DNA of 64,000 nucleotides from VXNE01 sp965205735. Lineage in GTDB: Bacteria > Pseudomonadota > Gammaproteobacteria > Pseudomonadales > Azotimanducaceae. This document shows positions 9,166 through 17,901 of this stretch, piece by piece. Positions within the stretch are counted from its first letter, which is position 1. Every line of letters starts with the position of its first letter. Made by a program: the position numbers and the translations under genes. Where the stretch lies: contig OZ242179.1 in assembly GCA_965205735.1 (NCBI GenBank), positions 2,480,001 through 2,544,000 of the forward strand, given 5' to 3'. A model generated the notes under the pieces. It saw nothing but the letters and a program-made list of their open reading frames with translations, searched no databases and had not been told where the DNA came from.

Positions 9166-9638
9166 TGCGCGTCCTCGGCGTCGACCCGGGATCGCGGGTT
9201 ACCGGCTACGGCTTGATAGACGATGACGGCGGTCAAGTCAGGTACGTGGCGAGCGGCTGCATCAGGAGCGATGCAAGCGCCGATTTCAGCGCCAGGCTGG
9301 TGGACATTTTTCACGGCATCGATACCGTGATAGGCGAATATGCGCCGGACGAGATCGCCGTCGAGGAGGTATTTGTCGCCAAGAACCCCATGTCGGCCCT
9401 GAAACTCGGTCAAGCGCGGGGGGTCGCAATCGCGGCGGCCGCCGCGCACGATATAGCCGTCGTTGGATATCCCGCGCGGCAGGTCAAACTTGCCGTGGTC
9501 GGAACCGGCGGCGCAACCAAGGATCAAGTGCAGTACATGGTGAGGACGGCGCTGGCCTTGAGCGACAGTCCGGCGGCCGATGCCGCCGACGCGCTTGCCG
9601 TAGCGCTGTGTCACCTCGAGGCGAGGAACGCGAGGTGA
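9162..9638 (+). CDS. ruvC: Holliday junction endonuclease RuvC
   Basis: 158 residues. The RNase H-like fold shows the acidic catalytic residues: Asp in GVDPGSRVTGYG near the N-terminus, Glu in EEVFVAKNP (about residue 66) and the Asp pair in DAADALAVALCH near the C-terminus. It cuts four-way junctions after RuvAB migration. Two ATGs in tandem (9162, 9165); either may be used, overlapping the yebC stop. The ruvA start overlaps its own stop. Confidence 0.97.
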   Translation: MMRVLGVDPGSRVTGYGLIDDDGGQVRYVASGCIRSDASADFSARLVDIFHGIDTVIGEYAPDEIAVEEVFVAKNPMSALKLGQARGVAIAAAAAHDIAVVGYPARQVKLAVVGTGGATKDQVQYMVRTALALSDSPAADAADALAVALCHLEARNAR

Positions 9639-10234
9639 TCGGTCGTATCTGCGGAGACGTGGTGGCGACGGAAGATGGGGTGCTGTTGATCGACGTGCGG
9701 GGCGTGGGCTACGAAGTCGCTGTAACGCAATCCACCTTGGAAAGACTCTCCGCCGCAGAGACCTCGGTCGAACTCTTCACGCATCACGCCGTACGCGATG
9801 ACGCCATCACGCTGTTCGGATTCCCTTCGCGCGACGAGCGGTCACTGTTTCGCCTGTTGATAAGAGTCAGCGGCATCGGACCGAAGCTGGCCATGACAAT
9901 GTTGGGATCGCTGCCGGCGCAGGCGTTGGTTCGCTGCGTCGCCGAAGGCGAAGCGGGCATGCTTACCAAGGTTCCCGGCGTCGGCAAGAAAACCGCAGAG
10001 CGAATCATCATGGAGTTGAAGGACCGCGTCGATGCGTTACCCATCAGCGTCGGCGAGAGCGTCGACGCGGCAGCCGTCCCGGACCACACTGTGGAGGATG
10101 CGATCCGCGCGTTGGTGGGGTTGGGTTGGCGCACGACAGAGGTGCGAGATGTCGTTGCCGCCGCGCACGTGGACGGCGAGTCCACGGAAGACCTGATTCG
10201 AACGGCTCTGAGACGATTGGGCGGCCAAGCGTGA
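9635..10234 (+). CDS. ruvA: Holliday junction branch migration protein RuvA
   Basis: 199 residues from a GTG start that overlaps the ruvC stop as GTGA; GAGG lies about 8 bases upstream. The N-terminal OB domain (IGRICGDVVATEDG) is followed by two helix-hairpin-helix motifs (VSGIGPKLA and VPGVGKKTA, about residues 70-120) that bind junction DNA and a C-terminal domain III that contacts RuvB. A longer reading from 9608 adds residues not found in the family. Confidence 0.97.
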   Translation: MIGRICGDVVATEDGVLLIDVRGVGYEVAVTQSTLERLSAAETSVELFTHHAVRDDAITLFGFPSRDERSLFRLLIRVSGIGPKLAMTMLGSLPAQALVRCVAEGEAGMLTKVPGVGKKTAERIIMELKDRVDALPISVGESVDAAAVPDHTVEDAIRALVGLGWRTTEVRDVVAAAHVDGESTEDLIRTALRRLGGQA

Positions 10235-11319
10235 GCATAGAACGGGACCGCATCACGTCGGGCCAGGCCAGTTCCCGCGATCTGTCCCTGGAACGCTCCC
10301 TGCGGCCGACGAGCCTCGCGCAATACGTCGGTCAGGCGAAGGTCAAGGAGCAGGTCGGCGTCGCCATCGAAGCGGCGCGACATCGCGGCGAATCGCTTGA
10401 CCATACCCTGATTTGCGGTCCTCCCGGGCTGGGCAAGACCACGCTCGCACACATCATCGCGAACGAGTTGAACGTCGCGATAAAGGCGACTTCGGGGCCG
10501 GTCATCGAAATTCCTGGCCGCTTGGCCGCGATGATCACCAATCTTGAACCTGGCGATGTGCTATTCGTCGACGAGATTCACCGTCTGTCGCCGATCGTGG
10601 AGGAGCGCCTCTACCCGGCCATGGAAGACTCGGAAATCGATATTCCCGTAGGCGAGGGCCCGGCGGCCAAGTCGATCAAGTTCCGCTTGCCGGAATTCAC
10701 CCTGGTGGGCGCAACGACGCGCGCCGGACTCCTGACGTCGCCGTTTCGCGACCGGTTCGGAATCGTGCAGCACCTCGAGTTCTACTCCGTCGACGAATTG
10801 GCCACAATTGTGGAATCTTCGGCGGCAAAGATGGAGGTCTCCATGGACAAGGGCGGCGCGAGGGAGATCGCCAGCCGGTCCCGAGGCACGCCACGCATTG
10901 CCAACCGCCTTACGCGCCGGGTGCGGGACTACGTGCAAGTGCGCGGAGACGGCAGGATTACGAGGCAATCCGCTCGCAAATGGCTTGATCGACTCGATGT
11001 CGACCGGGAAGGGTTCGACCAACTGGACCGCAAGCTGTTGAACAGCATACTGCGCCACTTCGGCGGTGGACCGGTGGGACTGGACTCGCTCGCCGTCGCA
11101 ATTAGCGAAGAAAGAGATACGATCGAGGACGTGCTCGAACCGTATCTCATCCGGGAAGGCTTCCTCATGCGCACGCCCCGAGGCCGCGTCGCGACCGAGA
11201 AGGCCTTCCACCACTTTGGGCTGAAACTGTCGGGCAGCGCGAAGGCCGCGGCCGGCGCGAGACAAAAGCCCCTGAACCTTGGTTTCGACGGCCACGAGGA
11301 CGTACCCAAAGAAGAGTAG
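10231..11319 (+). CDS. ruvB: Holliday junction helicase motor RuvB
   Basis: 362 residues from a GTG overlapping the ruvA stop (GTGA). AAA+ core with Walker A GPPGLGKTT (about residue 63), Walker B VDEIHRL and sensor 1 GATTRAG; the C-terminal winged helix (FLMRTPRGR) holds DNA. It drives branch migration with RuvA. In many gammaproteobacteria ybgC follows; here tolQ comes directly after only 12 bp. Confidence 0.98.
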   Translation: MSIERDRITSGQASSRDLSLERSLRPTSLAQYVGQAKVKEQVGVAIEAARHRGESLDHTLICGPPGLGKTTLAHIIANELNVAIKATSGPVIEIPGRLAAMITNLEPGDVLFVDEIHRLSPIVEERLYPAMEDSEIDIPVGEGPAAKSIKFRLPEFTLVGATTRAGLLTSPFRDRFGIVQHLEFYSVDELATIVESSAAKMEVSMDKGGAREIASRSRGTPRIANRLTRRVRDYVQVRGDGRITRQSARKWLDRLDVDREGFDQLDRKLLNSILRHFGGGPVGLDSLAVAISEERDTIEDVLEPYLIREGFLMRTPRGRVATEKAFHHFGLKLSGSAKAAAGARQKPLNLGFDGHEDVPKEE

Positions 11320-11331
11320 CAACGACCGCAC

Positions 11332-12009
11332 ATGCCCCAACAAATTCCGATATTCGACCTCATAGTCAATGCGAGCCTGCCCGTCCAACTCGTCATAGTG
11401 CTGCTCGCGGCCACATCCGTGATCACCTGGATGATGATTTTTCAACGCTGGTTCGCCCTCAGTCGCGCTCACCGGCAGATGGACCAGTTCGAGGTCCAGT
11501 TCTGGTCCGGAGTTGATCTCAGGGAACTGTACGGCGAACTGCAGCAGGACGCGGAAAACCTGAACGGCAGCGAGATGATCTTCGCGGCCGGTTTCCGCGA
11601 GTACCTCCGCCTGTCCGACCAGGGGGGCGTGGATGCGAACGCCGTCATGCAGGGAGTCCAACGGGCCATGCGCGTCGCCCGGGGCCGTGAAGAAGAAGTC
11701 CTGGAACGTCACCTGGGCTTCCTCGCGACGGTCGCCTCTACCGCCGTCTACGTGGGCCTGCTCGGTACTGTTTGGGGCATAATGAATTCGTTCCGCAGCC
11801 TCGCGAACATGAGCCAGGCGACGCTTGCCTCGGTGGCGCCGGGCATATCCGAAGCGCTGATAGCCACCGCAATGGGGCTGATCGCCGCCATTCCCGCTAT
11901 GATCAGCTACAACCGTTTCTCCGCCCGAGTCGATGTCCTGGTCAAGCGCCACGACACCTTTGCCGAAGAACTGACCAGCATTCTCTACCGCGCGGCGCAC
12001 CAGACCTGA
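11332..12009 (+). CDS. tolQ: Tol-Pal system inner-membrane protein TolQ
   Basis: 225 residues with three predicted membrane helices (about 15-40, 135-160 and 170-195) and the MotA/TolQ/ExbB core (GLLGTVWGIMNSF, then ISEALIATAMGL). With TolR it forms the proton-driven stator that energises TolA during outer-membrane constriction. Tightly spaced after ruvB and 9 bp before tolR. Confidence 0.97.
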   Translation: MPQQIPIFDLIVNASLPVQLVIVLLAATSVITWMMIFQRWFALSRAHRQMDQFEVQFWSGVDLRELYGELQQDAENLNGSEMIFAAGFREYLRLSDQGGVDANAVMQGVQRAMRVARGREEEVLERHLGFLATVASTAVYVGLLGTVWGIMNSFRSLANMSQATLASVAPGISEALIATAMGLIAAIPAMISYNRFSARVDVLVKRHDTFAEELTSILYRAAHQT

Positions 12010-12018
12010 CATTCGCCC

Positions 12019-12468
12019 ATGGCCGAACGGCGGAAACCCATGTCCGAGATCAACGTCGTGCCATACATCGACGTGATGCTGGTCCTGCTGGTCATCTTCA
12101 TGGCGACAGCCCCGCTTCTGACCCAGGGCGTCGATGTCGACCTGCCCCAGGCACCGTCGGAACCGTTGCCCGACGATCAGCATGACCCCCTGGTGGTCAC
12201 CGTGAATCGCGAGGGCGCCCTGTTCATCAATACGGGTTTGCGCAAAGACACTGAAAGGGGCCGACGCGTCACCATATTCTCGCTTGAAGACGAGGTGTCA
12301 AAGATTGTCGGCGCGCGCCCGAACGTGCCCGTGTACATTCGGGCTGATCACACCCTCGACTACGGCATGGTGGTCAGCGTCATGACCGTACTGCAGAAGG
12401 CCGGTGCCGAGAGCGTCGGTCTGATTACCGACCCACCCGACATCAGCGCCGCGGCGGACGGCGGGTGA
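12019..12468 (+). CDS. tolR: Tol-Pal system protein TolR
   Basis: 149 residues: a single N-terminal membrane helix with the conserved Asp (PYIDVMLVLLVIFM, about residue 17) and a periplasmic ExbD/TolR domain. Works with TolQ as the ion-conducting pair. Its end overlaps the tolA start. Confidence 0.96.
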   Translation: MAERRKPMSEINVVPYIDVMLVLLVIFMATAPLLTQGVDVDLPQAPSEPLPDDQHDPLVVTVNREGALFINTGLRKDTERGRRVTIFSLEDEVSKIVGARPNVPVYIRADHTLDYGMVVSVMTVLQKAGAESVGLITDPPDISAAADGG

Positions 12469-13181
12469 TGAGTGCCCTCCGCGACTACAGCCTTCCGCTG
12501 CTTCTCGCGTTTGGCGTCCATGCCGCTGTCGCCCTCGCGCTGTCCCATGGGTGGAAGCCTCCCGCAGTGGAACCCCGGATCATCAAGCCGGACATCGTCA
12601 ACGCCGCGCTGCTCGTGCTTGAGCGCCCGAAGCCCGCGCCTGCGCCACGTCCCGTATCTCCACCCCCCGCACCGAAACCGAAGCCGCAGCCAGACCGGCC
12701 TGTCGCCGAAGTCCCAAAACCGAAGGTCGATCCCCTCGCCGAGCAACGGCGCGAACAGGAGCAAAGGGAACGGGAGCGGCAGCGAGAGGAGGAAGCGCGG
12801 CAAAAGCGGCTCAATGCGCTTGCGGATAGCGCATTCGAGGAGGCGCTGGAACGGGAGATGACGGATCTCGGGCAGGACACGGATGAAACGGCCGCACGCA
12901 CGTATATCGGCGGCATCTATCGTGCTGTCGTCGCCAACTGGTCGCGGCCTCCATCCGCGCGCAACGATATGGAAGCGCAATTGCGGGTGGAGTTGATACC
13001 CACCGGCGAAGTCGTGTCGGTGACCGTGATTTCTTCTAGCGGCAACAGCGCTTTTGACCGCTCTGCCCAGGCTGCCGTCCGCAAGGCGCGACGGTTCGAG
13101 GTGCCGGGCGAAATAAGGCTGTTCGAGCGGCACTTCCGCTCGTTCGTCTTGCTGTTCAAACCACAGGATCTAATACGTTGA
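12465..13181 (+). CDS. tolA: TolA, periplasm-spanning protein (short form)
   Basis: 238 residues, much shorter than the roughly 420 of the E. coli protein. N-terminal membrane anchor (LPLLLAFGVHAAVALAL), a Pro/Lys-rich stretch (about 55-90), a short charged coiled coil rich in Arg/Glu (about 90-125) and a C-terminal TonB-like domain (about 140-238). Links the TolQR motor to TolB/Pal. Start overlaps the tolR stop. Confidence 0.93.
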   Translation: MMSALRDYSLPLLLAFGVHAAVALALSHGWKPPAVEPRIIKPDIVNAALLVLERPKPAPAPRPVSPPPAPKPKPQPDRPVAEVPKPKVDPLAEQRREQEQRERERQREEEARQKRLNALADSAFEEALEREMTDLGQDTDETAARTYIGGIYRAVVANWSRPPSARNDMEAQLRVELIPTGEVVSVTVISSSGNSAFDRSAQAAVRKARRFEVPGEIRLFERHFRSFVLLFKPQDLIR

Positions 13182-14623
13182 AACCATCCAGGACACATAG
13201 TACCCATCCGACACTGCGGCTGTCGGACACTCCCATGGAACAAAGCCGCCACCAACGCTGGAGGACTCGCAGATGTCGGAGTTCCCTGGGCGTCACGGGC
13301 GCGCGGTTATCCAGCGGGCTAAAGGCTTCCATATGCGTGGCCGCATTGCTGATCGCGTCGCGCGTTCTCGCGCTCGAAACGATCATCATCGATCAAGGCT
13401 ACGACGACCAGACCAAAATCGCCGTCGTTCCATTCGAAACCCTGGACTCGACCGATGGCGGGATTGCCGATATCGTCTCCTTCGACCTGGCGCGCAGCGG
13501 CCAGTTCGATCCGTTGCCGAGCGAGAACATGCTGTCGTTCCCCGCCCGAATCGAGGACGTGTTCTTTCGCGACTGGCGCATCCTCGGCATCGAGTACGTG
13601 GTCATCGGCCGACTCCGCAGACAGCCGAACGGCGATTTTTCCGTCGCTTACCATCTATTGGACGTGTTCAACGAACGGGAGTTGACGACGCGCCGGATCG
13701 ACGCGCAGGCATCGCAGCTACGGGATGTCGCCCACAGCATCTCCGACGACGTATATCAGCGCATCACTGACATTCCCGGGGCCTTCTCCACGAAGATTCT
13801 CTACGTGCTCGCGAAGAACGCCGGCACGTCCTACGCAACCTACGAACTGAAGCTGGCGGACTCCGACGGTGCCCGCGCGCGCACGCTGTTCGAGTCCACC
13901 CAGCCCTTGCTGTCGTTGAGTTGGGCGCCGGACGGACGACGGGTGGCCTACGTGTCGTTCGAGAGCGGTAGACCAGCCATCATCATCCAGGACATCGACA
14001 CGGGTTCGCGCTCCCGAGTCGCCGAGTACAGGGGCCTCAATAGCGCGCCGGTGTTCTCGCCCGACGGCAATCGTCTCGCGCTGGTTCTTTCGCGCGATGG
14101 CAATGCGGAAATCTATGTGAAAAACCTGTTGACCGGTGCCCTGCGGCGCATCACCCGCTACCCGTCCGCCATCGATACCGAGCCGAGCTGGACGCCGGAC
14201 GGCACCGGGTTGATCTTTACCTCCGACCGCGGCGGCCGACCGCAGATCTATCGAATCGATCTCACCAACTCGATGGTCGAGCGCTTGACTTTCGAGGGCG
14301 ACTACAACGCCCGCGCGCGATTGCTGCCGGATGGAGAACACCTGGTGTACGTCCACAGGCGCGGGAGAACCTATCACATCGCCTGGCAGAACCTGGAGCG
14401 AGACGACGGTGTACGAGTGCTCACGGCCACATCGCTCGACGAATCGCCGTCCATCGCGCCAAATGGAACGATGTTGATCTATGCCACGCAAGATAGGGGT
14501 AGGGGTATACTAGCCGTTGTTTCGATAGACGGACGCGTCAAGTACCGGTTGCCTGCTGCGGAAGGCGACGTGAGGGAACCTGCGTGGTCCCCGTACATGG
14601 ATATGTTTTCGTCGGGAACCTAG
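13178..14623 (+). CDS. tolB: Tol-Pal periplasmic beta-propeller protein TolB, N-terminus extended by repeat R1
   Basis: A D1 domain (TKIAVVPFETL onwards) is followed by a six-bladed propeller of repeated SPDG/TPDG-type blades, as in TolB, which binds Pal. The hydrophobic signal-peptide core (SICVAALLIASRVLA) begins only at about residue 51, because repeat R1 copy b (13234-13330) lies in frame across the 5' end. Possible starts are a TTG at 13178, overlapping the tolA stop and preceded by AGGA, or the ATG at 13235 supplied by the repeat itself. Either gives an unusually long, Arg-rich n-region. I chose the longer form because of the operon overlap. Confidence 0.9.
   Translation: MKPSRTHSTHPTLRLSDTPMEQSRHQRWRTRRCRSSLGVTGARLSSGLKASICVAALLIASRVLALETIIIDQGYDDQTKIAVVPFETLDSTDGGIADIVSFDLARSGQFDPLPSENMLSFPARIEDVFFRDWRILGIEYVVIGRLRRQPNGDFSVAYHLLDVFNERELTTRRIDAQASQLRDVAHSISDDVYQRITDIPGAFSTKILYVLAKNAGTSYATYELKLADSDGARARTLFESTQPLLSLSWAPDGRRVAYVSFESGRPAIIIQDIDTGSRSRVAEYRGLNSAPVFSPDGNRLALVLSRDGNAEIYVKNLLTGALRRITRYPSAIDTEPSWTPDGTGLIFTSDRGGRPQIYRIDLTNSMVERLTFEGDYNARARLLPDGEHLVYVHRRGRTYHIAWQNLERDDGVRVLTATSLDESPSIAPNGTMLIYATQDRGRGILAVVSIDGRVKYRLPAAEGDVREPAWSPYMDMFSSGT
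13234..13330 (+). repeat. R1 dispersed repeat, copy b (inside the tolB 5' end)
   Basis: A 97-bp copy of R1 (compare 1662-1757 and 47292-47386). It is open in the tolB frame and contributes about 32 codons, including an ATG at its left edge, upstream of the signal-peptide core. Confidence 0.9.
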
Positions 14624-14676
14624 CCCTCGCGCAGCGAAGGTCGGGGGATCGAGATCGACAATACAGGAGAAGCGAA

Positions 14677-15240
14677 GTGAGGCATTTTTCGACAAAGAGC
14701 GAACCATGGAACCGCGTGATGGGCTTCCTGGTCACGGTACTCGCGGGAACTGTGCTCGCGGGCTGCGCGAGCTGCGCGGGCAAGGCGCCGCCGGTAGAAC
14801 CCCCGGTGGAGGAACCCCCGCCGACGGTGGATCCGACGCCTCCCCCCGAGGTAGAGGCGACACCCACCGATGCCGAGGGTGTCTGGCTTGATCCAGAAAC
14901 CCAGCGTCCGATGGCGCGAGTTGTGCACTTCGACCTCGACATGGCCGTGTTGCGGCCGGCGGACATTCGTGTCCTGGAAGGGCATGCCGGCTTCCTTTCC
15001 GCCAACCGCAACCGTTCAATCACCGTAGAAGGTCATTGCGACGAACGCGGAACGCGGGACTACAACATGGCGCTGGGCGAGAAGCGAGCCAACGCCGTTG
15101 TGGAGTTTCTGACTACCTCGGGCGTGCGCCGCTCGCAGATAGCAGACGTCGTGAGCTACGGAGAAGAACAGCCTGTCGATGTCGGCTCCAATGAGGATGC
15201 ATGGGCGAAAAACCGGAGAGCGATCCTCGTATATCAGTGA
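14677..15240 (+). CDS. pal: Peptidoglycan-associated lipoprotein Pal
   Basis: 187 residues from a GTG at 14677 preceded by AGGAG at 7 bases, which decides the start. Signal peptide with lipobox LAGC (about residues 26-29), a Pro/Glu-rich linker, then an OmpA-like domain with HFDLDMAVLRP and the peptidoglycan-binding segment GHCDERGTRDYNMALGEKRA. Outer-membrane anchor of the Tol-Pal complex. Confidence 0.96.
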   Translation: MRHFSTKSEPWNRVMGFLVTVLAGTVLAGCASCAGKAPPVEPPVEEPPPTVDPTPPPEVEATPTDAEGVWLDPETQRPMARVVHFDLDMAVLRPADIRVLEGHAGFLSANRNRSITVEGHCDERGTRDYNMALGEKRANAVVEFLTTSGVRRSQIADVVSYGEEQPVDVGSNEDAWAKNRRAILVYQ

Positions 15241-15246
15241 GGTGAC

Positions 15247-15274
15247 GGGGGTCGGAGTCGTCTCTCCGACCCCC
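15247..15274 (+). terminator. Strong hairpin downstream of pal, no U-tract
   Basis: A perfect 11-bp stem GGGGGTCGGAG/CTCCGACCCCC with a 6-base loop starts 6 bases after the pal stop. No T-run follows, so it could be a 3'-end stabiliser or an atypical terminator separating tolQRAB-pal from cpoB. Confidence 0.5.
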
Positions 15275-15522
15275 AAACTATGCGCTTTCCGGCCCCGGCA
15301 ACGCCTCGGTAGCGCCGCCGCACTAAAGCGGGGCGAACACTCGGGCGACATCCGCTCTACGTAGGCTTGGTCCCTCGGGGTTCTTCATTGCGAGGACAAC
15401 GCCACGAAGTCCGGATACGCTATTTCAAGGCGGTGATGTGAAAGAACTCGATCGCTTCTCCTATCTGGCCCGGAGTTCTCGCCAAGGGCCGCGATGTCGC
15501 ACTTTCCGCGCACCGCCCGGAG
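15275..15522. other. Intergenic region between pal and repeat R2
   Basis: No gene or clear regulatory element is seen. Open frames crossing it lack family features. Confidence 0.45.
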
Positions 15523-15674
15523 TGCCCCACAGCCGGCGGCTTCGGCTTCGGCTCTTCCGTGCGAGGGGTACCCCCTCGCACTCCCCGGCTGAAGGCTCCC
15601 GGCCCGGCCCCGCTCGTCGACCATGGACCAACCTCTCCCGGTCGCTGGCGCTCCCAAGGAGCGTTTGTTCCATG
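15523..15674 (-). repeat. R2 dispersed repeat, copy b (ends on the cpoB start codon)
   Basis: The reverse complement of this stretch aligns with 58141-58296: both run CATGGAACAA, then GCGCCAGCGACC or GCGTCAGCGACC, then CCATGGTCGACGAG, then CAGCCGGGGAG, then GCGAGGGGG, and end in GTGGGGCA. It includes the inner palindrome TGCGAGGGGTACCCCCTCGCA. The outer CATG end coincides with the cpoB ATG at 15672. Confidence 0.85.
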
Positions 15675-16493
15675 CAAGTCTGGCGATGGCTGGCGGGCAT
15701 CCTTGGCTTGTGGTCGCTCGGCTCCATCTATGGCGCGGCGCCGGTGGAAGAGTCCGTTGCGGAGCAGGTGAGGCGAGGCAGCGACTCCGTTCCCGCCGCG
15801 CAACGCCCAGAAGCGAGTCCCGGCGATTCCCCCGCTGAGACAAACGCCAGCCAGTCGGCGAGCCATTCGGCAAGCCAGTTGGGTCAATTGTTCTATGAGC
15901 TACAGCTCCTGCGGGACGAAGTGCAACGCCTCAACGGCACGCTTGAGGAGCAGCAAAACCAGATCGAGCGACTGGCGCGGGAGCAGCATGAGCGCTACCT
16001 CGGGCTGGACAGACGAATCGCGGAGTTGAGTGGCGGATCGACGGAGCCCTCAGCCGATGACAGACCCAGCCGTCCAGGTGTCGGTGCCGACCAGCCGCCA
16101 CAGCAGCCCGGTGCAGTGCCGACCGAGAGGGATACGTACGAGTCGGCGTATGAATTGATGCAACGTCGCCAATACGAGTCTGCGGCGGAAGCTTTCCAAC
16201 GGCTGATAGACGAATATCCAAACGGCCAATACACACCGAATGCGTTCTACTGGCTGGGCGAACTGCACCGCAAGAACGGCGACCCCGAAGCCGCCCGCCA
16301 ATCCTTCGTGCAGGTTGTCGCTCTCTATCCAGACCACGCCAAGGTGCCGGACGCCTTGTACAAACTCGGCGTCGTCTACACGCAACTGGAGGAACCGGCG
16401 CGCGCGATGGAATACCTTGACCGCGTCATGAGCGAGTATCCCGACTCGACTGCGGCAAGCCTGGCGAAGCGCCACGCCGCCGAGTTGCGCTAG
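15672..16493 (+). CDS. cpoB: Cell division coordinator CpoB (YbgF)
   Basis: 273 residues from ATG 15672: a short signal peptide (WRWLAGILGLWSLGSIYGAA), an N-terminal trimerising coiled coil with QRLNGTLEEQQNQIERLAR (about 85-110) and C-terminal TPR repeats (YESAYELMQRRQYESAAEAF onwards). It coordinates Tol-Pal with septal peptidoglycan synthesis in the periplasm. A longer frame back to 15438 is only read-through of repeat R2; the start codon itself belongs to the end of that repeat. Confidence 0.93.
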   Translation: MQVWRWLAGILGLWSLGSIYGAAPVEESVAEQVRRGSDSVPAAQRPEASPGDSPAETNASQSASHSASQLGQLFYELQLLRDEVQRLNGTLEEQQNQIERLAREQHERYLGLDRRIAELSGGSTEPSADDRPSRPGVGADQPPQQPGAVPTERDTYESAYELMQRRQYESAAEAFQRLIDEYPNGQYTPNAFYWLGELHRKNGDPEAARQSFVQVVALYPDHAKVPDALYKLGVVYTQLEEPARAMEYLDRVMSEYPDSTAASLAKRHAAELR

Positions 16494-16498
16494 CCGCC

Positions 16499-17158
16499 AT
16501 GCGCGCCATCTTGCCGCGAACGTTGCGCATCACCGAGATTTTCCATTCTCTTCAGGGAGAGTCATCGTCCATGGGCAAGCCGACCACTTTCGTGCGGCTC
16601 ACGGGTTGTCCGCTACGATGCCAATACTGTGACACGGCGTACGCCTTCGCGGGCGGCGAGGTCATAACGATGGAGGCCGTCGTCCAACGCGTGCGTGCGT
16701 TTCCCGCCCGCTTCGTCACCGTCACCGGCGGCGAACCGCTGGCGCAGCCTGGCGTTCATCCCTTGATGACCGCTCTGTGCGACCAAGGCTACCGCGTTTC
16801 GCTGGAGACCGGGGGCGCTTTGGATATTTCGGATGTCGACGACCGCGTCACCATCGTCATGGATCTGAAGACGCCCGGCTCCCTGGAGTCCCATCGCAAC
16901 GAATACCAGAATATCGAGCGGTTGACCGACAAGGACGAGGTCAAGTTCGTCATCTGCGATGACCGCGACTACGCCTGGGCCAAGCTCAAGTGCGAAGAAC
17001 TGGATCTGCGCCAGCGCGTGGGCGAAGTTCTGTTCTCTCCTTCCGCGACCGAATTGCCGGCGCGAGTGCTTGCGGAATGGATCTTGCGCGACGGCATCGA
17101 CGTGCGCATGCAGATTCAACTGCACAAAACGCTTTGGGGCGATCAACCCGGCCGATGA
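16499..17158 (+). CDS. queE: 7-carboxy-7-deazaguanine synthase QueE
   Basis: 219 residues. Radical-SAM cluster motif CPLRCQYC (CxxxCxxC, about residues 38-45) after FHSLQGESSSMGKPT, the QueE N-terminal signature. Converts carboxytetrahydropterin to CDG in queuosine synthesis. Five bases after cpoB and overlapping queC (ATGA), so the three are probably co-transcribed. Confidence 0.96.
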   Translation: MRAILPRTLRITEIFHSLQGESSSMGKPTTFVRLTGCPLRCQYCDTAYAFAGGEVITMEAVVQRVRAFPARFVTVTGGEPLAQPGVHPLMTALCDQGYRVSLETGGALDISDVDDRVTIVMDLKTPGSLESHRNEYQNIERLTDKDEVKFVICDDRDYAWAKLKCEELDLRQRVGEVLFSPSATELPARVLAEWILRDGIDVRMQIQLHKTLWGDQPGR

Positions 17159-17826
17159 CCCGGGCGGTAGTACTCGTCTCGGGCGGCCTCGACTCAGCCA
17201 CCGCCCTTGCCATCGCCCGCGACCAGGGGTTCGACTGCTTCGCGTTGTCCATCGCCTACGGACAGCGACACGGGGTTGAACTCGAGGCCGCGAAACGCGT
17301 GGCCAACGCAATCGGCGTTCGCGCGCACAGAGTGGTTACCGTCGACCTGTCGTCCTTCGGCGGTTCGGCGCTCACCGATCCGAATATCGCGGTGCCCGAA
17401 ACGCCAACAACCGGCATCCCGGTCACTTACGTACCAGCGCGAAATACCGTGTTCCTGTCCATCGCGCTGGCATGGGCGGAAACGCTCGGCGCACGCGACA
17501 TCTTCATCGGCGTGAATGCGGTGGACTATTCCGGCTATCCCGACTGTCGCCCGGCGTTCATAGAGGCGTTCGCCGCGCTCGCCGGACTGGCTACCAGAAC
17601 CGGCGTCGAAGGCGGAAATTTCGTGATCCATGCGCCGCTCATCGACCTTTCCAAGGCGCAGATCATCCGGCGCGGAATCGCTCTCGGCATCGACTACGGC
17701 GAAACCCTTTCCTGCTATCAACCCGACATCGACGGCCGCGCCTGCGGCAAGTGCGATAGCTGTCGCATTCGCCGCGAAGGTTTCGCCGCCGCCGGCGTCC
17801 CCGACGCGGCCGTCTACCAAGGCTAA
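17155..17826 (+). CDS. queC: 7-cyano-7-deazaguanine synthase QueC
   Basis: 223 residues starting MTRAVVLVSGGLDSATAL with the PP-loop SGGLDS, and a C-terminal zinc site from the cysteines around CGKCDSC. It makes preQ0 from CDG, ammonia and ATP. Start chosen at the ATGA overlap with queE; a longer in-frame extension back to 16990 is unlike the family. Confidence 0.96.
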   Translation: MTRAVVLVSGGLDSATALAIARDQGFDCFALSIAYGQRHGVELEAAKRVANAIGVRAHRVVTVDLSSFGGSALTDPNIAVPETPTTGIPVTYVPARNTVFLSIALAWAETLGARDIFIGVNAVDYSGYPDCRPAFIEAFAALAGLATRTGVEGGNFVIHAPLIDLSKAQIIRRGIALGIDYGETLSCYQPDIDGRACGKCDSCRIRREGFAAAGVPDAAVYQG

Positions 17827-17901
17827 CGCCCGAAGACCAAGTCACGTAGAAGTCAGTGGGTGTCTTGGCGTGCCCACCAGACCTGAGCCGTTCCGTTCCC
17901 C

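Noticed and set aside
10561..12183. Long minus-strand open frame (540 codons)
   Set aside because: Antisense to ruvB, tolQ and tolR; a shadow of high-GC coding bias with no family features.
15247..15274. Rho-independent terminator after pal
   Set aside because: Stem is excellent but there is no U-tract, so only a hairpin is claimed with low confidence.
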